From an uncultured Solobacterium sp. (lineage in GTDB: Bacteria; Bacillota_I; Bacilli_A; Erysipelotrichales; Erysipelotrichaceae), in NCBI GenBank assembly GCA_900543035.1, contig UQPV01000060.1:1-11547 (forward strand): a DNA stretch of 11,547 nucleotides, in the 5' to 3' direction. Position numbers and translations under genes: made by a program. The notes beneath the pieces are model-generated. The model was not told where the DNA came from. It saw only the letters and a program-made list of their open reading frames with translations, and did no database searches. Shown in pieces: positions 1 through 6,476 of the stretch (within the stretch, counting starts at the first letter, position 1; the number at the start of each line of letters is the position of its first letter).

Positions 1-66
1 ATTATGACATTTTATTGATTTTGTAAGCTTGTTTCATTGCTTGAAAAACAGTAAATCACCAAATCG

Positions 67-310
67 TTGGTAAAGCGTTCTTATTAAGGATTAACGCATG
101 CAGATCAGCTCTTACATGCAGCTTCATTCCAAATTATCTATTGTTCTTATTAAGGATTAACGCGTTCTTAATCCAGCTATCTACTTTTTCTGACCGGAAG
201 TCAATTCATTATCTATTGTTCTTATTAAGGATTAACGCCTTTTTTATGGTGTGGGTGGCTTTTTTCCATTTATCCACTTATTATCTATTGTTCTTGTTAA
301 GGGTCGATAT
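67..310. repeat. Array of four degenerate direct repeats, up to 31 bp, step 66-75 bp
   Basis: The shared core is GTTCTTATTAAGG followed by ATTAACGC, perfect at 77-97, 143-163 and 218-238. The three right-hand copies extend leftward with ATTATCTATT, giving 31-bp units at 133-163, 208-238 and 280-310. The last unit has one substitution (GTTCTTGTTAAGG) and then diverges over its final 8 bases. The first copy lacks the leftward 10 bases. So the outer ends of the outer copies are the degenerate ones. Intervening segments of 35, 44 and 41 bp are unrelated to each other. This layout resembles a small or decayed CRISPR array, but spacer length is uneven and no cas gene is in view. Repeated regulator-binding sites or a non-CRISPR intergenic repeat family are equally possible. 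The repeats are certain; their identity is not. Confidence 0.75.
154..174. repeat. Short inverted repeat straddling the end of the second direct repeat
   Basis: GGATTAA (154-160) and TTAATCC (168-174) form a perfect 7-bp inverted repeat with a 7-base loop CGCGTTC. The left arm lies inside the second direct repeat and the right arm in the following unique segment. It could be chance in AT-rich DNA or a protein-binding dyad. No T-run follows, so it is not a terminator. Confidence 0.35.
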
Positions 311-408
311 TGATATCCGTTTGACAGTCAATCTAATGCAATATGACGGCTTTTTGATGGCCATATGACGAAAATGTTTATTTTTACATATGTTTATGTT
401 TTTTATTA

Positions 409-437
409 TTGAATTTGCGCTTTGAAAATGATATCCT
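409..437 (+). promoter_or_regulatory. Sigma-A-like promoter with extended -10 for the GH3 gene
   Basis: The -35 element is TTGAAT (409-414). After a 17-bp spacer comes the -10 element TATCCT (432-437), preceded by TGA, which makes an extended -10. Transcription would begin near 444 and give a leader of about 37 nt that carries the AAGGA ribosome site. This placement also shows that an upstream TTG at 409 is part of the -35 element and not a start codon. Confidence 0.6.
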
Positions 438-480
438 GTATCTAGAAAGGGCTTTCATTTCGAAAGTGAAGGATGAGAAC

Positions 481-2943
481 ATGAAAAAGAGAATGAAGAG
501 TGTGCTCTGTGGCGCGCTGGCATTGTCAATGTGCATTCCGATGTCCATGACTGCCATGCATGCAGAGGCGACATCCCGCGTGGATGAGATCTTGGCCGGC
601 ATGACGATCGACCAGAAGATCGGTCAGATGATCATGCCTGATTTCCGTAAGTGGCAGGCTGAGGGCGAAGACGCGCAGTCTGACATGACCGTGCTCAACG
701 ACGAAGTGGCAGAAATCATCGATAAGTATGATTTCGGCGGCGTGATCCTTTTTGCGGAGAATGTCAAAGAAACAGAACAGACATTGAAGCTGACCAATGA
801 CCTGCAGGATGCAGCCATTGCCAATGAAGCTGGCAACGGCGACATTCCGCTGCTGATCACGATCGACCAGGAAGGCGGAATCGTCTATCGACTGGGAAGC
901 GGTACAGCATTGCCAGGCAATATGGCGATCGGTGCGACAAACAGCGAAGAAGATGCACGTCTCGCCGGTGAGATCATCGGCCGTGAGCTGAGCGCACTGG
1001 GCATCAATGTCAACTTTGCGCCGGTATTTGATACGAACAATAACCCGAACAATCCGGTCATCGGCCTGCGTTCCATTTCCAGTGACCCGCAGCGGGTAGC
1101 GCGTCTGGGCGTACCGATGATGCAGGGCATGCAGGAGTACAATATCGCAACTGCAGCTAAGCACTTCCCGGGTCATGGCGATACGGCCACTGACTCTCAT
1201 ACTGGTTTGCCGATGGTAAACAAATCTTATGAAGAACTGAAGGAACTGGAGCTCGTGCCTTTCCAGGCAGCGGTGGATAATGGGGTAGACATGCTGATGA
1301 CGGCTCATATCCAGTATCCGCAGGTAGAAACAGATACTGTGACCTCCAAGGCGGATGGCAGTGAGATTTATGTGCCTGCCACGCTGTCAGATGATATCAT
1401 CACCGGCATCGTCCGTGAAGACATGGGCTTTGATGGTGTAGTCGTTACTGACGCCATGAACATGGATGCGATTTCTACTAATTTTGGCGAATCTGAAGCA
1501 GTCATCATGGCGATCCAGGCGGATGTGGATATCTGCCTGATGCCGACCATCCTCAGAAGCAAGGCAGATATGGCGAAGATGGATCAGATCATCGCTGATG
1601 TCAAGGCTGCGCTGGAAGATGGCACGATCACTGAAGATATGCTCAACGATTCAGTCAAGCGTATCCTGATGCTGAAAGAAAAGCGCGGCATCCTCGATTA
1701 CGCATCTGATACGAGAACATGGGAAGAAAAACTGGCCAACGCCAATGAGCAGGTCGGCTCTGATCTCAACCGCGATCTGGAGCGAGAAATTTCCGCGGAT
1801 GCCGTGACCGTGATCAAGAATGATGACATGGTGCTTCCGCTGAATCCAAAGGCAGATGAAAAAGTATTGTTGCTGGGCGCTTATGACAATGAGCTGCCAG
1901 GTATGGAACTGGGCATGCGCCGTTTGATCGCTGAAGGTGTTCTTCCGGAAAACGTACAGTACGAAAGCATTCGTTACAACAGTGCCACGACCATCGATGA
2001 TCTGAAGAGCGCGATCGATTCTTCTGATTATGTCATCGTGATCTCTGAGGTGGGCAGCGCGGCGCAGCTGTTGGGCGATCACTGGCTCACCCGTGTACCG
2101 ACAGAAGTGATCGATTATGCGAACGAAGCAGGAAAAGATTCGGTAGTGATGAGCACCTCCAAGCCGTATGATGTGGCCAACTATCCGAATGCGAAGGTAA
2201 TTGTTGCCGTATATGGAAATAAGGGAATGGATCCGACAGAGGCACTTCGTCCGGATGCCGCGTTCGGACCGAATATCCCAGCTGGTATCGATGTGATCTT
2301 CCGTGGACGTGAAGCAGAGGGCGAACTGCCTGTAGATGTTCCGGTCATCTTCGATCATGTCATGGATACGACGCAGATCGCTTATCCGGTCGGATATGGA
2401 CTGGATTACAATGCGCCGGTATCTGGCATCGAAGTCGTTCTTCCGGAATCTGCGAAAGCAGGAGAGACCTTTGAGGCAGTCGTTGAACTGAAGAACCTCG
2501 CTGGTGTGGAAAACGAAGCATATGATGTGCAGATCACTTACGACAGCGAAAAGATGAGCGTCGTTGCCAGCGATGCCTACACGGTAGATGGCAATGTGAT
2601 CACAGTACATAAGGATGCCGATGATGTCGATCCGATCACGATCTCCTTCAAGGCAGATCAGGCTGCAGAGGATGTTGCGCCGATCACTTCGATCAGCGTG
2701 CTCGACAGCAAGGATCGTACCTTCACCCTGGGAGAAGGCGCCTATGCGGATCAGGTAATGGATATTACCGCTGCACAGACCGAAACGCCGGATCAGCCGG
2801 ATGAACCGGAAAAGGAACCAGGACAGAGCGATGATGCGGACACAGGTCTGAACAAGGATTACACGGCGATGCTGTCGCTGATGGGGGCTTCCCTGACAGC
2901 CGGCGCTGTACTGCTGGTGATCCGCAGACGCAGAAGAGCATAA
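481..2943 (+). CDS. Secreted, membrane-anchored GH3 beta-N-acetylhexosaminidase (NagZ-type) with cohesin-like domain
   Basis: This 820-residue enzyme should cleave terminal beta-linked N-acetylglucosamine (muropeptides, chitooligomers or mucin glycans) outside the cell. The ATG at 481 follows AAGGA (469-473) by 7 nt. Residues 1-30 form a signal peptide (MKKR, hydrophobic core, AEA at 28-30). The GH3 barrel covers roughly residues 35-430. It has DQEGG at 129-133 and the NagZ signature KHFPGHGDTATDSH at 227-240, whose D238/H240 pair is the family's general acid/base dyad. The nucleophile is D324 in VVVTDAMNM. The GH3 C-terminal alpha/beta domain spans about 440-640. Residues about 648-760 look like a cohesin-type beta-sandwich, then a Pro/Glu-rich linker (761-789), a hydrophobic segment (about 796-814) and the tail RRRRRA. 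No LPxTG is present; DADTG at 785-789 is the nearest match, so anchoring is probably by the membrane segment or a variant sortase signal. Compact NagZ enzymes of 340-640 residues lack the extra domain. Family assignment is firm; the natural substrate is not known. Confidence 0.93.
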   Translation: MKKRMKSVLCGALALSMCIPMSMTAMHAEATSRVDEILAGMTIDQKIGQMIMPDFRKWQAEGEDAQSDMTVLNDEVAEIIDKYDFGGVILFAENVKETEQTLKLTNDLQDAAIANEAGNGDIPLLITIDQEGGIVYRLGSGTALPGNMAIGATNSEEDARLAGEIIGRELSALGINVNFAPVFDTNNNPNNPVIGLRSISSDPQRVARLGVPMMQGMQEYNIATAAKHFPGHGDTATDSHTGLPMVNKSYEELKELELVPFQAAVDNGVDMLMTAHIQYPQVETDTVTSKADGSEIYVPATLSDDIITGIVREDMGFDGVVVTDAMNMDAISTNFGESEAVIMAIQADVDICLMPTILRSKADMAKMDQIIADVKAALEDGTITEDMLNDSVKRILMLKEKRGILDYASDTRTWEEKLANANEQVGSDLNRDLEREISADAVTVIKNDDMVLPLNPKADEKVLLLGAYDNELPGMELGMRRLIAEGVLPENVQYESIRYNSATTIDDLKSAIDSSDYVIVISEVGSAAQLLGDHWLTRVPTEVIDYANEAGKDSVVMSTSKPYDVANYPNAKVIVAVYGNKGMDPTEALRPDAAFGPNIPAGIDVIFRGREAEGELPVDVPVIFDHVMDTTQIAYPVGYGLDYNAPVSGIEVVLPESAKAGETFEAVVELKNLAGVENEAYDVQITYDSEKMSVVASDAYTVDGNVITVHKDADDVDPITISFKADQAAEDVAPITSISVLDSKDRTFTLGEGAYADQVMDITAAQTETPDQPDEPEKEPGQSDDADTGLNKDYTAMLSLMGASLTAGAVLLVIRRRRRA

Positions 2944-2987
2944 AGGATCGTACGGTCAGGACGATATTCCTGCCATTAGATGAAACA

Positions 2988-3027
2988 AAACACACGCTGC
3001 AGCTGATGCGGCGTGTGTTTGCTGTTT
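2988..3027 (+). terminator. Hairpin terminator after the GH3 gene
   Basis: AAACACACGC (2988-2997) pairs with GCGTGTGTTT (3011-3020). Three inner pairs (one T-G wobble) extend the stem to 13 bp with a 7-base loop. It lies 45 bp past the stop codon. The following T-run is broken (GTTTGCTGTTT), so termination may be imperfect, but position and stem length support a factor-independent terminator. A-rich flanking bases on the left could also let it act on the minus strand. Confidence 0.75.
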
Positions 3028-3084
3028 AGAGATGAGATGATGGTGTGGGTCATTTTTGCCCGTGCAAATTACGCGTTTTTTCAG

Positions 3085-3113
3085 TTGTTAAGCACATACG
3101 CTTTTGGTATGCT
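3085..3113 (+). promoter_or_regulatory. Sigma-A-like promoter in front of a broken small gene
   Basis: TTGTTA (3085-3090), a 17-bp spacer and TATGCT (3108-3113) make a good promoter. Transcription would start near 3120, immediately ahead of GAGGAG (3123-3128). No intact gene follows within normal distance. It may now drive the SWIM zinc-finger gene about 375 bp downstream, or be a relic of the decayed frame at 3137-3330. Confidence 0.5.
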
Positions 3114-3136
3114 TGAATTGATGAGGAGCCGCACAG

Positions 3137-3330
3137 CTGTGCATTGACCGGCTGATCCTGAGTGGCAAAGCGATGGGAGCGGATCTGAACGCACTCACCA
3201 TGAAGATGGCAGATCCAGCTGCATCGCGCATGCCGAAAGAAGGACAGCGTCTTTTTGCGTGACCTGTGCGGAACGCGTGCTGCGTCTGCCCGGCAGCGGC
3301 GATGGGCTCATCGAGCGAAAAGAGATATAG
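3137..3330 (+). pseudogene. Probable remnant of a small unidentified gene
   Basis: I do not recognise this gene. Eight bases after the ribosome-site-like GAGGAG (3123-3128) a frame opens at CTG 3137. It reads as a protein-like string (for example LILSGKAMGADLNALTMKMA) and stops at TGA 3260-3262. A shift of frame by one base there continues into TCAERVLRLPGSGDGLIERK, ending at TAG 3328-3330. The two parts joined would give about 63 residues. A promoter and Shine-Dalgarno site are in place, but no ATG, GTG or TTG start is in frame and the body is split. This fits a gene broken by a start-codon change and a single-base deletion. Non-coding sequence with chance open frames remains possible. The non-coding bases 3331-3494 that follow show no clear gene, only a short dyad (GCGCTG...CAGCGC) without a T-run. 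Confidence 0.35.
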
Positions 3331-3494
3331 ACATGCCGTATGCAGGCAAAGCGATCTTCGGGCAGGGATGTGATGGCCGAGGTGAGGGAGCGCTGATCAG
3401 ACAGCAGCGCGCTTCCATGTGCCTGACATCATGTCTGATGATCAGATGAGATATCATGAAGCTGAAAAGAGGATACAGAGAGGATGTGTTGATC

Positions 3495-4346
3495 ATGAAC
3501 AGCAGCTGGAAGGGCTGGTTTCCGCCCGGGACATTGGAAAAAGGACTGGATCATTATGAGTCCGGAGCCGTGAGCGATCTGAAGACGACAGAATGCGGCT
3601 ATGAAGCAGTCGTTCTCGGTTCAAGGGAATATCATGTGGAAATCGAGCTGAACGATGGGGAGATCAGCGGGATGTATTGCGATTGTCTTTATGCGGATGA
3701 CGGCAGCTTCTGCAAACATATGGCAGCTGTCCTTTTTGAGATAGAGGATCAGGAAGAAGATGAGACGGAGGATGAGCGTGAGCCGTCTGGAACATACGGC
3801 ATTTCCCAGGCGGTCGGTGCGCTGCCTGAGGCATTTCTGCGCAAATTGGTGATCGAGCTGGCTCAGCGGGATGAAGCGCTCAAGGATCAGCTGCTCAGCG
3901 AATATGAGGAACGGCGGCAGCATCGCAGGAAGGAAGGCATACGCAGAGAGATCCGCCGCATCATGATGCGTTATGTCGACCCGCAAGAGGGCGTCGCACA
4001 TGAGAGCTATGTGGAGGCGATGAAGCGGATCTTACGCATACATATGGAAGTATTGATGGAACGCGGCGATTTTTTGAGCGCGTTCGAACTGGTCTGCGCG
4101 GTATTCGTGCAGAGCGGCAATCAGGAGCTCTCTGAGACAGACGGCGAGGAGCTTGCCCGTGTCTGCTGCGCGTGCTGGGAGAAGATCGCGTTCCGCGGCG
4201 GCAGCGGGGTCAGGCTGGTGATGAGAGAATGGCTGAGCTTGCATGGAACGGACGGAACGGTCAATGCGCTGTTTGAGGACCATGCCAGGACATTTTATCG
4301 CCAGCTGCTTGAGATCGAGGAAGCTCAGGCAGGGTCAGCCGCATGA
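3495..4346 (+). CDS. SWIM zinc-finger domain protein
   Basis: The SWIM motif C-x-C...C-x-H is seen as CDCLYADDGSFCKHM, with C62, C64, C73 and H75 as the expected zinc ligands. The N-terminal part (WKGWFPPGTLEKGLDHYESG, then a GYEAVVLGSREYHVEIEL segment) matches the usual layout of small bacterial SWIM proteins. An acidic stretch (residues about 82-96, EEDETEDEREP) links it to a mainly helical, charged C-terminal half. SWIM domains are thought to bind DNA or protein; no enzyme activity can be read here. I place the start at ATG 3495 because the family typically begins just before the W...F motif; GAGAGG lies at 3478-3483. A TTG at 3489 and an ATG at 3456 are in-frame alternatives; the latter lacks a good ribosome site. 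At 283 residues it is shorter than many Bacillota SWIM proteins of 500 or more. Its TGA stop overlaps the ATG of the following fruK relic, indicating a former two-gene operon. Confidence 0.8.
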   Translation: MNSSWKGWFPPGTLEKGLDHYESGAVSDLKTTECGYEAVVLGSREYHVEIELNDGEISGMYCDCLYADDGSFCKHMAAVLFEIEDQEEDETEDEREPSGTYGISQAVGALPEAFLRKLVIELAQRDEALKDQLLSEYEERRQHRRKEGIRREIRRIMMRYVDPQEGVAHESYVEAMKRILRIHMEVLMERGDFLSAFELVCAVFVQSGNQELSETDGEELARVCCACWEKIAFRGGSGVRLVMREWLSLHGTDGTVNALFEDHARTFYRQLLEIEEAQAGSAA

Positions 4347-5163
4347 TCTATACGGTGACCGTCGATCCATCGCTGGATCATCATCCGGGTCGATGACTTC
4401 GCTGAAGGGACCATCGATCATGCGGTGTCTGAACAAAGGCTTCCGGGCGTAAGGGCATCAATGTATCGATCGTGCTTGCCTATCTTGACCATGAGAATGC
4501 CGCGCTTGGCTTTGTGGGCGGATTTACCGGACGAAAGATCGAAGCGCGTCTGAAGCCGATCGGCTGCGCGTGGAGCTTATTCATGTCAGGGGCGGGGATT
4601 CCAGGATCGATATCAAGATGAAGTCAGCGAAAGAGACACAGATCAAGCATATCCGCGATAGTGAGCCGGATCGGCTGTTCATGTGCCTGGATCATCTGCA
4701 GGATGGTGATATGCTGGTGATCTCTGGCAGTGTCCCTGCTTCGCTTTCCGCCGATCTGCATGAGCGGATCATGAAGCGGGTGCAGGGAAAAGCGATCCGG
4801 ATCGTCGTGGATGTCGCCGGAGAGCTGCTGAACAGGGGGCTGAAGCACCGTCCGTTCCTGATCAAACCGAATCATCACGAGCTGGGCGATCTGTTCGGCG
4901 TACGGATCGATGCGCTCCAGGATGCTTTCCCTTATGCCTGGCAGCTGCAGGCGATGGGCGCGCAGAATGTCCTGGTTTCCATGGGCGCATCCGGCGCTTT
5001 GCTGATCGGGGAAGACGGCCGTGAATACGTCTGTGCCGCTGCGCAGGGCGAACCGGTCAATACGCTCGGGGCAGGCGATTCCAGGGCGGTCGGCAGTGCC
5101 GGCGCGTTTTCAGAAACGCTGGCAGAAGCTGCCGGAGTGTCTGCCCTGCTCGCTGAACTGAAT
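4343..5163 (+). pseudogene. fruK: Decayed 1-phosphofructokinase (PfkB family)
   Basis: An intact enzyme would phosphorylate fructose 1-phosphate to fructose 1,6-bisphosphate after PTS uptake of fructose. The ATG at 4343 overlaps the SWIM stop (ATGA) and starts well (MIYTVTVDPSLD), but the frame breaks three times. About 2 bases are missing at 4378/4379, before IIRVDDFAEGTIDHAVSEQ. One base is missing near 4449, where LPGGKGIN would be read. One base is missing near 4568, before VELIHVRGGDSRIDIKMKS. From 4570 the last frame shows LQDGDMLVISGSVPASL, LIKPNHHELGDLFGV and the ATP-site motif NTLGAGDS (ending at 5082). Right after GAGDS roughly 20-25 residues of the usual C-terminal helix region are missing, since the frame jumps to AFSETLAEAAGVSALLAEL. 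The expected stop is also lost, so the frame runs through the terminator to 5271. RGGDSRI-KS favours FruK over the tagatose kinase LacC. Loss of function is very likely. Confidence 0.9.
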
Positions 5164-5170
5164 GAAGAGA

Positions 5171-5205
5171 AAAGAGATCCGTGGGGCTCACCTGCAGATC
5201 TCTTT
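5171..5205. terminator. Bidirectional terminator between convergent genes
   Basis: AAAGAGATC (5171-5179) and GATCTCTTT (5197-5205) form a perfect 9-bp stem around a 17-base G/C-rich loop that can fold further (GTG/CAC). On the plus strand it ends the fruK relic. On the minus strand it lies just past the stop of the aminopeptidase gene (5210) and is followed by TTTTCTCTTC, a fair T-rich tail. Confidence 0.7.
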
Positions 5206-5209
5206 GTGT

Positions 5210-6193
5210 CTATTTGCGCTGCGCCAGCGTGTCTTGCAATGAGCGGCGGATATGCCCTTGTCTGCCGATGACGGTCTGCGCATGATCCAGCGCGCTGCGC
5301 ACGGCTTCTTCGCAGGCTTCGATCCCTGCCCGGAACACCTCATCCATGTGATCTTCATGCAGGACGTTCATGGTGCGGAAGGCTCGTGTGGAAAAGTGCG
5401 GGATCGGGTTTGCGGTGGAAAAGGCGATGACGACATCGCCACTGCCGTTCCCCAAATAGCTTCCGGTCCGGGCGAGCGCGGCAGGCATGCGCCGGCACAG
5501 CCGCTTGAGCTGACGAGATTCCATCGGGATGTCCGTCGCCAGCACGATGATGATCGAGCCTTGTTCACGGCCTTGCCGTTGGGCCTGGGAGAAATCTGCT
5601 CTGTCATGGATAAAATCCGCTTTCTGGCCAAAGTTGGCAAGCACCAGCGCGCCGAGCGTGAATGCCTGTTTGTCCAGTTCCACGATGCGGGAAGCAGAGC
5701 CGATCCCGCCTTTCATCTCAAAACAGCTCATGCCTCTTCCTGCCCCGACCGCACCCAGTTCGAATGCTTCGCTGGCATTTTCGATGGCCTGCCACACATC
5801 CTGCTCCGTGATGGCGCAGGCGCGGATGTCATTGAGGTAAGCGTCATTGCATTCGGTGACCACGACATTGACCGTCCCGCTTATCGTGCCGATCTCCGGG
5901 TGTTCCTTCAACATATATTTGACCAGCGCCTGCTGCACCGTGCCTACGCTCAATGTGTTGGTCATGGCGATCGGGCTTTCCAGCGTGCCCAGCTCTTCGA
6001 TCTGCAGCAGGCCTGTCGATTTGGCAAAGCCATTGATCACATGGCAGGCCGCGGGCAGCTTGCTGCGGAAGATGGAGCCGAGACATGGCATCACCACACT
6101 GACGCCGGTCTGGATGTCTTCACTGCTGATGGTGGTGTGTCCGACCCGTACGCCGGGCACATCGCTGATGAGATTTCGCTTTCCTGTTTTCAT
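5210..6193 (-). CDS. S58/P1-family aminopeptidase (DmpA/BapA-like)
   Basis: Members of this family are Ntn-fold-like hydrolases that cleave N-terminal residues (L-aminopeptidase/D-esterase or beta-aminopeptidase) and activate themselves by cutting before the catalytic serine. The 327-residue product shows the full set of family blocks: NLISDVPGVRVGHTT (7-21), TNTLSVGTVQQAL (78-90), VVVTECNDAYLNDIR (110-124), GAVGAGRGMSCFEMKGGIG (147-165), GALVLANFGQ (181-190) and SYLGNGSGDVVIAFST (245-260). S251 in GNGSGD is the expected nucleophile and self-cleavage site (compare Ser250 of DmpA), and N187 is the family's conserved asparagine. I chose ATG 6193 because the family starts just before NLI-DVPGV and AGGTAGGA precedes it by about 6 nt. 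The longer frame from 6283 would begin inside the likely promoter. No signal peptide is seen, so it should act in the cytoplasm. It is monocistronic, convergent with the fruK relic and divergent from the patatin gene. Exact substrate is unknown. Confidence 0.92.
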   Translation of the reverse strand: MKTGKRNLISDVPGVRVGHTTISSEDIQTGVSVVMPCLGSIFRSKLPAACHVINGFAKSTGLLQIEELGTLESPIAMTNTLSVGTVQQALVKYMLKEHPEIGTISGTVNVVVTECNDAYLNDIRACAITEQDVWQAIENASEAFELGAVGAGRGMSCFEMKGGIGSASRIVELDKQAFTLGALVLANFGQKADFIHDRADFSQAQRQGREQGSIIIVLATDIPMESRQLKRLCRRMPAALARTGSYLGNGSGDVVIAFSTANPIPHFSTRAFRTMNVLHEDHMDEVFRAGIEACEEAVRSALDHAQTVIGRQGHIRRSLQDTLAQRK

Positions 6194-6278
6194 GCTGTGT
6201 CCTACCTGGTATATCGCAAATGCCTCGTCTGTCGGCCATCGCGATATCCCTTTTCCTTTCTTCGATCTGTATAGTGTA

Positions 6279-6287
6279 AGCATAACA
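6279..6287 (-). promoter_or_regulatory. Possible extended -10 promoter for the aminopeptidase gene
   Basis: On the minus strand TGTTATGCT (6287 to 6279) forms an extended -10 element with TATGCT. No good -35 is found 17 bp upstream, as expected for extended -10 promoters. Transcription would begin near 6272 and leave a leader of about 79 nt before the ATG at 6193. Confidence 0.35.
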
Positions 6288-6350
6288 GAAAACCGGCTTG
6301 AAGAGAATGCGTGAGCAGGCTGTTGGACAAAAAGCGCTCAGTGTGGTTCC

Positions 6351-6379
6351 TTGATTTTCGTTGTGTCATCTTATATGAT
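6351..6379 (+). promoter_or_regulatory. Sigma-A-like promoter for the patatin gene
   Basis: TTGATT (6351-6356), a 17-bp spacer and TATGAT (6374-6379) are close to consensus. The start would be near 6386, giving a leader of about 83 nt that contains a short open frame (6393-6476) overlapping the patatin start. Confidence 0.65.
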
Positions 6380-6392
6380 TATGCTGTTGAAC

Positions 6393-6476
6393 ATGAGGGC
6401 GATATGGAAACGGCTGACTTTTGCGCATGCCATCCAGCGCCTGAGCAGTGACTATGGAGGTGGGCAGTATGTCTGA
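6393..6476 (+). other. Possible 27-codon leader frame overlapping the patatin start
   Basis: ATG 6393 opens a 27-residue frame (starts MRAIWKRLTFAHAIQRL, ends GGGQYV) that stops at TGA 6474-6476, five bases past the patatin ATG (6469) in another frame. It lies wholly in the predicted leader RNA. There is no recognisable ribosome site in front of it, so it may not be translated. If it is, it could couple or dampen patatin translation. Confidence 0.25.

Larger units (their letters stand above)
1..408. other. AT-rich non-coding region with repeats and regulatory motifs
   Basis: This stretch is far more AT-rich than the rest of the window. I see no credible gene in it: the only open frame, at 141-368, begins at a TTG without a Shine-Dalgarno site and consists largely of translated repeat units. 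It holds a four-copy direct-repeat array (about 67-310), a short inverted repeat (154-174), two ATATGACG motifs 22 bp apart (341-348 and 363-370) and an 8-bp palindrome ACATATGT (386-393) just upstream of the hexosaminidase promoter. Positions 1-66 show nothing clear. A feature continuing leftward out of the window is possible. Confidence 0.6.

Noticed and set aside
321..326. Consensus-like -35 TTGACA
   Set aside because: No matching -10 is found 16-18 bp downstream; the promoter at 409-437 is better placed.
141..368. 75-codon plus-strand frame in the repeat region
   Set aside because: It starts at TTG without a ribosome site and mainly translates the direct repeats, whose steps of 75 and 72 bp happen to be multiples of three.
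409..480. 24-residue N-terminal extension of the GH3 protein from TTG 409
   Set aside because: The TTG lies in the -35 element; the signal peptide and AAGGA site clearly point to ATG 481.
3389..3413. GCGCTG/CAGCGC dyad as a terminator
   Set aside because: No T-run follows and it sits between a promoter and the gene it would serve.
3255..3449. 64-codon plus-strand frame between the GH3 and SWIM genes
   Set aside because: It has no ribosome site and a composition unlike protein; the other frames over 3137-3330 look more protein-like.
5252..6274. 340-codon plus-strand open frame
   Set aside because: It is the complement of the clearly assigned S58 aminopeptidase and shows no motifs of its own.
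6194..6283. 30-residue N-terminal extension of the aminopeptidase from 6283
   Set aside because: It starts within the likely -10 region, lacks a ribosome site, and the family begins near the ATG at 6193.
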